64,000 nt of DNA from DASUPK01 sp963747425 (GTDB lineage: Bacteria; Actinomycetota; Thermoleophilia; Solirubrobacterales; 70-9). This document shows positions 17,464 to 23,860 of the stretch, one piece after another. Numbering within the stretch: position 1 is the stretch's first letter; each line of letters begins with the position of its first letter. Under the pieces are notes generated by a model that saw only the letters and a list, made by a program, of their open reading frames with translations, was not told where the DNA came from and ran no database searches. Both the position numbers and the translations under genes were made by a program. The stretch spans positions 1 to 64,000 of the forward strand of contig CAVVFJ010000014.1 of the NCBI GenBank assembly GCA_963747425.1, written 5' to 3'.

Positions 17464-18266
17464 TTGCCCTCCTTGGTGAAGTCGATCTCGGCCGAGGCTC
17501 CGGTGATCGCCGCCACGACCTCCTCCCGCGTCGTCGTGGACACGTCGAAGGTGGCCTCTCGCCTGCCGAGGCGCAAGACGACGATCCGGTCGGCGACCTG
17601 GAAGATGTCCTCGAGGTTGTGGCTGATCACCACCACGCCGAGCCCGCGCTCGCGGAGGCGCTTGATGAGGCTGATCACCTGCGCCGTCTGGGCAACACCC
17701 AGCGCCGCCGTGGGCTCGTCGAGCAGCACGACCTTCGGCTGGCCGAGCAGGGAGCGCGCGATCGCGACCGACTGTCGCTGCCCTCCGGAGAGGCTGCCGA
17801 CCTCGGTGCGCACGCTGCCGAGCGTCGTCACCGAGAGCTCCTCGAGCAGCTCGTTCGCGTGCTGCTCCATCTCGGTCTCGTTGATGACCGGGAGCGGAAC
17901 GTTCCCGTCGCCCGTCACCTCCTGGCCCAGGTAGAGGTTGGCGACCACATCGAGGTTGTCGCAGAGCGCCAGGTCCTGGAACACCGTGGCGATCCCGAGC
18001 TTGGTGGCCGCGTTCGGATCGGAGATCTTGACCGGCTTCCCCTCGAAGTAGGCCTGGCCCGAGTCGGGCGGCTGCACTCCGTCGATCGCCTTGATCAACG
18101 TGGACTTGCCGGCCCCGTTGTCGCCCACGAGGGCGATCACGACGCCCGCGTCGACCTCGAAGTCGACGTCGGACAGGGCCTGCACGGGACCGAAGCTCTT
18201 GCTGAACCCCTGCAGCGCGAGGAGATGATCCGGCTTGCCATTGCCGCTCTGCTTCTGCTCGCTCAC
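17460..18266 (-). CDS. Sugar ABC transporter ATPase, single-domain form
   Basis: 268 residues with Walker A GDNGAGKST, signature LSGGQRQ, Walker B VVLLDEPTAALG and the switch His in VVISHNLEDIF. The usual XylG/RbsA/MglA ATPase is about 500 residues with two fused domains; this one has only the first domain and ends normally at ITGASAEIDFTKEGK, so two copies presumably pair. Start is GTG 18266 (VSEQKQSGNG) with GGAG upstream; the frame is open to 18296. It is coupled to the permease gene. Confidence 0.92.
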   Translation of the reverse strand: MSEQKQSGNGKPDHLLALQGFSKSFGPVQALSDVDFEVDAGVVIALVGDNGAGKSTLIKAIDGVQPPDSGQAYFEGKPVKISDPNAATKLGIATVFQDLALCDNLDVVANLYLGQEVTGDGNVPLPVINETEMEQHANELLEELSVTTLGSVRTEVGSLSGGQRQSVAIARSLLGQPKVVLLDEPTAALGVAQTAQVISLIKRLRERGLGVVVISHNLEDIFQVADRIVVLRLGRREATFDVSTTTREEVVAAITGASAEIDFTKEGK

Positions 18267-18312
18267 CTTCTCATCTCCTCGCGCTCTGGGGCTCATTCTT
18301 CTACTGATGCGC

Positions 18313-19440
18313 CTAGCTGATTCCGGCCGCCTGACAGGCCGACTGGAACTCGGGGGTGCAGACGTCGCCGGCGGTCCAGTACCCGTTCGGACCGATCAGC
18401 GGCTGCCCGCCGTACGCCACGGAGGCGATGTTGTCCTTCGTCGCCGCCACCGGCGTCAGCAGGTAGGACGGGATGTCCGCCGCACCGTTGTTGGTCTTCG
18501 TCTGGCCAACCAGAAGACCACTGGTCGGAACCGGCTTGCCCTGGGCCAGCGCCGCCGCGATCTTGGCGGAGGTCTCGGCCTCAGGCCGCGTCGCCTTGTA
18601 GACCGTCATGAACTGGTCGCCGGTGAGGATCCGCTGAACGGCCTCGAGCTCGGCGTCCTGACCCGTCGACGGGATCGTCTTCGGATCGATTCCGGCGGCC
18701 TGCATCGCCGCGATCGCACCGCCGGCGGTGCCGTCGTTCATGGCGTACAGGCCCTTGAACCCGGTCTTGCCGAGCGCGGTGATCGCCTGGTCCATCTCGG
18801 ACTGGGCCTTGTCGGGGCTCCAATCCGGAGTGTCGTACTCCTTGGCGACCTGGACGTTCGCCGCATTCAGCGCGGAGTCCGCGCCCTGACCGAACAGCGT
18901 CGCGTTGTTGTCCGTCGGCGAGCCGTTGATCTTGACGATCGGCCCGTTCGCGTTGCCGTCATCGGCGAGCTTCTTGGCCAGGGTGCTGCCCTGGAGCTCG
19001 CCCACCTTGACGTTGTCGAACGAGACGTACGCCGCGACGTCCGGCGTGTCGAGGATCAACCTGTCATAGCTCACAACCGGAACGTTCTGCTGCTTCGCCA
19101 GATTCACCATCGACGCCGCGGATGCGGAGTCCACCGGATCGAGGACCACCACGTCGGCCCCGTCCGTGAGCGCCGACTCCATCTGTGACTGCTGCGCCGC
19201 CGCGTCCTGGTTCGCGTTGTTGTAGATGAGGTCACAGTCCGAGCACGCCGTCTTCAGGGCGGCCTCGAACTCCGGATGGTCATGGGCCTCGTAGCGAGTC
19301 GTCTTCGACTCCGGCAGCAGCAGGGCCACCTTGGGCCCTCCGCCACCACCGCCGCCTCCACAGGCGGCGAGCCCGAGCCCGATCACGAGCGCCGCAAACG
19401 CAAGCACGGCACCTCGAGCCCAGCTCTTGGATCTAGTCAC
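18313..19440 (-). CDS. Xylose-type sugar-binding lipoprotein
   Basis: Extracytoplasmic type-I periplasmic-binding-protein-fold receptor of the XylF/RbsB class. The N-terminus gives a signal peptide with lipobox LAACGGG, so it is lipid-anchored. Core features are KVALLLPESKTTRYEAHDHPEF, GADVVVLDPVDSASAASMV, PVVSYDRLI, LYAMNDGTAGGAIAAM and TGQDAELEAVQRI, all close to XylF-type receptors. GTG 19440 (VTRSKSW) is preferred because GGAGGT lies seven bases before it; the frame is open to 19497. It follows the ROK gene by 53 bases, consistent with one operon. Confidence 0.92.
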   Translation of the reverse strand: MTRSKSWARGAVLAFAALVIGLGLAACGGGGGGGGPKVALLLPESKTTRYEAHDHPEFEAALKTACSDCDLIYNNANQDAAAQQSQMESALTDGADVVVLDPVDSASAASMVNLAKQQNVPVVSYDRLILDTPDVAAYVSFDNVKVGELQGSTLAKKLADDGNANGPIVKINGSPTDNNATLFGQGADSALNAANVQVAKEYDTPDWSPDKAQSEMDQAITALGKTGFKGLYAMNDGTAGGAIAAMQAAGIDPKTIPSTGQDAELEAVQRILTGDQFMTVYKATRPEAETSAKIAAALAQGKPVPTSGLLVGQTKTNNGAADIPSYLLTPVAATKDNIASVAYGGQPLIGPNGYWTAGDVCTPEFQSACQAAGIS

Positions 19441-19493
19441 ACGCACCACCTCCACTGTTGTTCCTCTCTTTTTGATTTGAAATCGAAACCTCC

Positions 19494-20708
19494 TCATGCG
19501 GCTATCTCCGCCGGCGGGCCCGAGCCGAGGACGCCGTCCCGTGCATGCAGGACGAGGGCCAGGGCTCCCTGCAGTTCCGCCCGCTCCCCGAGGATTCCCG
19601 CGACCACGCTCACTTCTTCCGCCGCGCTGGTGATCGCGTAGCGGCGGATCGACTCCAGGACCGGCTCGGTGATCAGCGTCCCGGCCGCACTGAGGTCTCC
19701 GCCGATGATCACGCAGTCCGGATTGACCAGATTGACCAGGCCGGCCAGCGCCACCCCGATCTCACGTCCGGCCTCGCCGATCAGCCTGCTCGCCGCCGGG
19801 TCTCCGTTCGCCGTCAGCTCGAGAAGCTCTTTCGTCGATACGGGCTCACCCCGGCTCACACCGAGCTGCTCCGCGATCGCGCGCGCCGAGGCGACCGTCT
19901 CGAGGCAGCCGCGACTGCCGCAGCGGCAGATCGCCGTCCCGTGCTGCGCGGGGGTATGGCCGATCTCCCCGGCCGTACCGCCGGCTCCTTGATGGAGCCG
20001 GCCTGCAAAGAGCAGGCCGGCTCCCACTCCGGAGGAGAGCTTGATGTAGACGACGTTCGAGTGACCCTTGCCGGAGCCCCAGACGAACTCCGCGAGAGCG
20101 CCCAGGTTGGCGTCGTTCTCGACGTGCACCGGCAGGCCGAGGCGGCGCTCCATCTCGGTTGCGGCGTCGACCCCGACCCAGCCCGGCAGGATCGACGATG
20201 AGCCGACCGCGCCGGTCGTCCTGTTGATCGGGCCCGGCAAGCCCATTCCCACTCCGAGCACCCCCTTCCGGCCCACCGCGGCCTCCTTGAGCACCTTGTC
20301 GACCAGCTCCGTCGCGGCGTCGAGTCCCTCGTCCGCGGAGTGGTCCACGTCCAGCTCGCGCCACGACTCGGCCAGCACCGTGTGGGACAGATCCGACACG
20401 GCAACCCGAAGATGGGTGTGCCCGAAATCCACCCCGACGACGGTGCCCGCGGACGGGTTCAGCGAGAGCAGCACGGGCGGCCTGCCCCCGCCCTCTCCGT
20501 GCGCAACCCCGGTGGCCTCGGCCTGCTCGGTGAGGAGACCGGCCTCGATCAGGTCGGAGACGATGCTCGAGACAGTCGAGCGCGAGAGACCGGTGAGGCG
20601 GGCTATCTCCGCCCGGCTGGCGGTGCCTCGGCCGCGGAGGGCGTCGATGACGCGCCCGCGATTCAGCTCACGCAGTGACCTGAGCGATCCGGAGTCTGCC
20701 GATTCCAC
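19494..20708 (-). CDS. ROK-family transcriptional regulator (XylR-like)
   Basis: 404 residues: an N-terminal MarR-like winged helix (REIARLTGLSRSTVSSIV region, about residues 15-65) and a sugar-kinase-like ROK domain. The ROK zinc motif CRCGSRGCLETV is intact, as are GVDFGHTHLRVAVSD (phosphate-binding loop region), ENDANLGALAE and GAGGTAGEIGH. Such proteins repress sugar operons until sugar binds. It is the first gene of the regulator-receptor-ATPase-permease operon, so it is likely autoregulated through the inverted repeat at 20765-20803. Start is GTG 20708 (VESADSGSLR). Confidence 0.92.
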   Translation of the reverse strand: MESADSGSLRSLRELNRGRVIDALRGRGTASRAEIARLTGLSRSTVSSIVSDLIEAGLLTEQAEATGVAHGEGGGRPPVLLSLNPSAGTVVGVDFGHTHLRVAVSDLSHTVLAESWRELDVDHSADEGLDAATELVDKVLKEAAVGRKGVLGVGMGLPGPINRTTGAVGSSSILPGWVGVDAATEMERRLGLPVHVENDANLGALAEFVWGSGKGHSNVVYIKLSSGVGAGLLFAGRLHQGAGGTAGEIGHTPAQHGTAICRCGSRGCLETVASARAIAEQLGVSRGEPVSTKELLELTANGDPAASRLIGEAGREIGVALAGLVNLVNPDCVIIGGDLSAAGTLITEPVLESIRRYAITSAAEEVSVVAGILGERAELQGALALVLHARDGVLGSGPPAEIAA

Positions 20709-20740
20709 GCGGGCCGAACCCTTATCGACTCGGGTGGATT

Positions 20741-20746
20741 TGTCAA
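20741..20746 (-). promoter_or_regulatory. Possible -35 element of the ROK/sugar operon
   Basis: Read on the minus strand this is a consensus TTGACA, 33 bases before the GTG at 20708. A GATAAG at 20721-20726 is only 14 bases away, and AAGGGT at 17 bases is a poor -10, so the -10 element is uncertain. Confidence 0.4.
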
Positions 20747-20764
20747 GGCTTCGGAGAAATTAAG

Positions 20765-20803
20765 GGTTTGTTAGCGAGCCATTGTTTGAAGCCACAACAA
20801 ACC
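20765..20803. promoter_or_regulatory. Predicted ROK/XylR operator (inverted repeat)
   Basis: Perfect 8-bp arms GGTTTGTT (20765-20772) and AACAAACC (20796-20803), with a further TTGTTTGAA in the 23-bp spacer, just upstream of the TTGACA element of the ROK operon. TTTGTT/AACAAA half-sites are the core of known XylR operators of Firmicutes ROK regulators. The AT-rich patch is unlike its surroundings. Confidence 0.65.
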
Positions 20804-20824
20804 TTGCCGCCGTAGGACTGCCCG

Positions 20825-21133
20825 CTAGAAGCCGAGCGCGAACTTCGCGTCCTCGGACATCATCTCCGGGGACCAGGGCGGGTCGAAGATCATCTTGGGA
20901 TGGACCTTGTCGATCCCCTCGATCTGGCCGACGAACTCACGCATCTGCTCTGAGACCTGCGGCCCGATCGGGCAGGCGGGGGTGGTCAGCGTGAAGGTGA
21001 TGAAGGCCTCGCCGCCCTCGATCTCGACGTCGTAGACGAGGCCGAGGCTGACGAAATCGAGGCCGAGCTCGGGGTCGATGACCTCCTCGAGCGCCTCGTA
21101 GACGTCCTCTTCGCTTGTGGTTTCGGTAGCCAT
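20825..21133 (-). CDS. MIP18/DUF59 family protein (SufT-like)
   Basis: About 102 residues with the DUF59 core EEDVYEALEEVIDPELGLDFVSLGLVYDVEI and LTTPACPIGPQVSEQM, the conserved Cys following the Thr-Pro. SufT/MIP18 proteins help mature iron-sulfur proteins. ATG 21133 (MATETTSEED) fits the domain; the frame is open four residues further. It starts one base after the stop of the 77-aa gene, so the two are coupled. It is separate from the sufBD operon at the left end. Confidence 0.9.
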   Translation of the reverse strand: MATETTSEEDVYEALEEVIDPELGLDFVSLGLVYDVEIEGGEAFITFTLTTPACPIGPQVSEQMREFVGQIEGIDKVHPKMIFDPPWSPEMMSEDAKFALGF

Positions 21134-21134
21134 C

Positions 21135-21368
21135 TCAAATCCCACCTGGGTAGGGAATGTTCCTTTGTTGAGCGGTTCTCGGGTCCTCAGCGTAGTCCGG
21201 CTTGGGCCGAGCTTCTGTCGTCGAGCTGGGAAGATCGCTATCTGCTGGCGTGAGCCCCACCTTCACCACCGTCCACTCCCCTGGGCTCTGCTCGGCCACC
21301 AGCCAGGTCGCCTCGGGGTGCTCGTCCGCCATCCGGTCACGCTCGTCTTGTGCCTGCTCGCGGTTCAT
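21135..21368 (-). CDS. 77-aa hypothetical protein upstream of sufT
   Basis: Soluble small protein MNREQAQDERDRMADEHPEA, then WLVAEQSPGEWTVVKVGL and a Pro-rich tail with EDPRTAQQRNIPYPGG. The core looks like one small alpha/beta unit. I recall comparable proteins in Thermoleophilia but cannot name a family. ATG at 21368; the stop TGA is one base from the sufT ATG, so expression is coupled. The frame remains open upstream to 22091 but that part overlaps fxsA on the other strand and is a shadow. Confidence 0.72.
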   Translation of the reverse strand: MNREQAQDERDRMADEHPEATWLVAEQSPGEWTVVKVGLTPADSDLPSSTTEARPKPDYAEDPRTAQQRNIPYPGGI

Positions 21369-21437
21369 CTCAAACAAGGATAGGGGGACCGGCCCCCGTG
21401 CTTGCCGGATTGGCGCCACGAGTAGCCTTCCGAGGCC

Positions 21438-22044
21438 GTGTTCTGGCTCGTCCTGATCTTCATCGTCGTCCCGATTGCGGAGATCTACGTGATCATCCAG
21501 GTCGGCGGGGCGATCGGCGTCGGCCCGACGATCGTCCTGCTCGTGTTCGACAGCATCGTCGGGGCGATGCTGCTGAGGAGCCAGGGGCGAGCCGCCTGGG
21601 TGCGCTTCAACCGGGCGCTGTCCGAGGGTCGCATGCCCCACAAGGAGGTCTTCGACGGCGTCCTGGTGATCTTCGGGGGAGCCCTGCTGCTCACCCCGGG
21701 CTTCATCACGGACGTCCTGGGCCTGATCCTGTTGATCCCGCCGACGCGGGCGATCGTCCGCGCGTTCGCATCTCGCGTGGTGCGCCGGCGGCTGGCGGTG
21801 GGAGGCGCCGCCACCATGTGGTCGTTCGGGCGGCCCCAGCGTCCTCCCCGCCGCGGCCCCGGTGAGCCGCAGTCGGGGCCGGGCCGCTCCCGGGCCGGCG
21901 GGGCCGGGACCGGATGACCCCTTCAGCTGGGAGGAGCCCGCCGCCCCGTCGCGGGGTCCCCGTCCGGACGACATCGAGGGGACGGGCCATGAGATCCGGG
22001 ACGAGGACGAGCTCCCGCCGGGTCGGGAGCCCTTCGGCGGATGA
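21438..22044 (+). CDS. fxsA: FxsA-family membrane protein (likely frameshift near C-terminus)
   Basis: FxsA is a cytoplasmic-membrane protein first known from suppression of F-exclusion of phage T7. The first 130 residues show the family pattern: FWLVLIFIVVPIAEIYVIIQVGG, DSIVGAMLLRSQGRAAW, GVLVIFGGALLLTPGFITDVLGL and LLIPPTRAIVR. The frame stops at 21917 in a GC-rich tail; a one-base shift between about 21850 and 21915 continues into PDDPFSWEEPAAPS and DIEGTGHEI to TGA 22042-22044, giving 201 residues. The tail is typical of acidic C-termini in this family, so I take 22044 as the true end. GTG start. Confidence 0.8.
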
Positions 22045-22609
22045 GCGAGGAGGGCATGCGGCTTCGTCCGCGGCTTCGGCGATCTAGCCAAGGGTCGGGG
22101 CGAGCATCGCCTGGAGCTTCGCCGGCGGGGGCGGGCTGACCCTCGAGGGCGGGCAGGCCACCGCGGTGGCGCCTGATGAGGTGAGCGACGAGTCCGACGA
22201 GCGATGGAGCTTCTCCACGCCGCTGGACGGCGATCCGCTCGAGGGCGCTGCGATCTTCCGCCACATCACCGTTGAGACGGCCGACGGCATGATCGTCTGC
22301 ACGGCCACCGGCCAGGAGGGAATCCCCGGACATGGCGAGGAGCGCACCGCCGCAGTGCTTCGCGCCGGCGAGGAGATCCCCTACGAGGAGGCGCTGATCT
22401 CGACGCAGTACGACGGCGCCGGGGACCCGACCAGGTTCGGGCTCGAGCTCTGGCCCGAGGACGCGGACCAGAGCAGTCGCGCCGCGGCGACGCGAGTTAC
22501 CGGCTCGTTGCTCGGCTGTGGCGAGTCGGGCGGAACCTGGGCGGGCCTGTTCCGCTGCCACACCGACGGCACCGAGGGCATCGGCAGCTACCTGCTCTGG
22601 CGCGCGTGA
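22041..22609 (+). CDS. Hypothetical protein, N-terminus uncertain (probable frameshift)
   Basis: The confident part runs from about 22097 (IAWSFAGGGGLTLEGGQATAV) to the TGA at 22607-22609, rich in short beta strands and ending GTWAGLFRCHTDGTEGIGSYLLWRA. The first in-frame start is GTG 22166, but coding character extends upstream to a TAG at 22085. ATG 22041 overlaps the fxsA end (ATGA) and encodes MSEEGMRLRPRLRR in another frame, so a frameshift near 22080-22090 is plausible. The His/Glu/Cys content gives no recognisable motif. The stop overlaps the HAD gene start. Confidence 0.6.
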
Positions 22610-23250
22610 CCGACCCGGCGAAGATCACGACGGTCATCTCCGACTTCGGCGGAGTGCTCACCACCCCCCTCGTCCAGTCCTTCGCCGCGGTCCAGGACGA
22701 GACCGGCATCGCCTTCGAGGAGCTGGCGAAGGCCATGGCCCGGATCCAGGAGCAGGACGGCAGGCACCCGCTCTACGAGCTGGAGACGGGGAAGCTCACC
22801 GAGCCCGAGTTCCTGCAGAAGCTGGGCGACTCACTCGAGCCTGCGCTCGGGCACCGCCCTGAGCTCCACCGGTTCAGCGAGATCTACTTCGAGGCGCTCC
22901 ACCCCAACGAGCCGATGATCGATCTGATGCGCGAGGCGAAGCAGGGCGGCCACCGAATGGGGCTGCTCACCAACAACGTCCGGGAGTGGGAGCCGCTCTG
23001 GCGCTCGATGCTCCCAGTGGACGAGATCTTCGAGGTGGTCGTCGACTCCGGCTTCGTCGGCTGCCGCAAGCCTGACCGCGAGATCTACGACATCACGCTG
23101 GAACGCATGGGCGTCCCGGCCGAGGAGTGCCTGTTCGTCGACGACATCGACGTCAACTGCGAGGCCGCCCGCGAGCTCGGCATGTCGGCCGTCCACTACC
23201 GGCACAACGGCCAGGCGATCCCGGAGATCCGCGAAACGCTGGGCCTCTGA
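22606..23250 (+). CDS. HAD-superfamily hydrolase-like protein with DFGGV motif
   Basis: 214 residues, HAD subfamily IA. Motif I is ISDFGGVLTT: the nucleophile Asp is kept but the second Asp of DxDxT is Gly, as in the N-terminal domains of epoxide hydrolases and ACAD10-like proteins. Motif II Thr is in GLLTNN, motif III Lys in GCRKPDREIY, and motif IV Asp pair in LFVDDIDVNCEAA. Loss of the general acid/base Asp suggests weak or altered phosphatase activity. GTG 22606 overlaps the upstream stop by three bases. Confidence 0.86.
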   Translation: MTDPAKITTVISDFGGVLTTPLVQSFAAVQDETGIAFEELAKAMARIQEQDGRHPLYELETGKLTEPEFLQKLGDSLEPALGHRPELHRFSEIYFEALHPNEPMIDLMREAKQGGHRMGLLTNNVREWEPLWRSMLPVDEIFEVVVDSGFVGCRKPDREIYDITLERMGVPAEECLFVDDIDVNCEAARELGMSAVHYRHNGQAIPEIRETLGL

Positions 23251-23255
23251 TCAGC

Positions 23256-23711
23256 TCAGTTGTCGCTGCCGTAGCGGTCCCACATGTAGAGCTCAGTCGC
23301 CTCTCGGCAGAGCTCCATCACGCGGGGCGGCGAGAGCCACTCGAGCACCAGGTCCAGGGCGCGCTCCTCCGAGATTCCCTCCTCGAAGGCCTCCTCGCCG
23401 CGGAAGCCGGCGGCGAGCTTGAGCGCCTCGCGGCGATGGTCGCCGAGCGAGTCGAACGCTCCCATCAGGAAGTCACGGTTGGGTAGCGGCTGGCCGACCT
23501 CCATCGAGCCATGCCAGGCGGCGAGCATCGAGATGTCGTGCTCGTCGAGCTCGGAGATCGCCTTGGCGTAGTGCTCCTGGAGCTCCTCGTCGGGGATCTC
23601 GTCGACCCAGGCGCGAACCGCCTCGCCGAGGAGTTGGCGGCGGGCCTCGCGGCCGACCGAGTCCGCGATCGCCCTGATCGCGTCAGCTGGGTCTACGAAG
23701 CAAAGTGTCAT
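23256..23711 (-). CDS. Hypothetical helical protein
   Basis: About 151 residues from ATG 23711 (MTLCFVDPADAIRAIADSVG), almost entirely helical, with acidic patches (DEIPDEELQEHYAKAISELDEHD) and a conserved-looking C-terminus WLSPPRVMELCREATELYMWDRYG. No catalytic motif is recognisable. GGGAGG lies about ten bases before the ATG; an upstream start at 23759 is possible. Convergent with the HAD gene (stops five bases apart) and divergent from addB. Confidence 0.7.
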   Translation of the reverse strand: MTLCFVDPADAIRAIADSVGREARRQLLGEAVRAWVDEIPDEELQEHYAKAISELDEHDISMLAAWHGSMEVGQPLPNRDFLMGAFDSLGDHRREALKLAAGFRGEEAFEEGISEERALDLVLEWLSPPRVMELCREATELYMWDRYGSDN

Positions 23712-23860
23712 TTCGGTGGGGCCTCCCGTATCGGCTCTGGAGGTGTGATCTGAGGCCAAGGTAGAGTCGCCCCCGGCGGAAAAAACACGGTCCGGGTTTC
23801 CGCGCGTTATGCGGGATTCCGGGTCGTTTTGGGGCTTTTGACCGCGCCGCGTCCCCGCCT

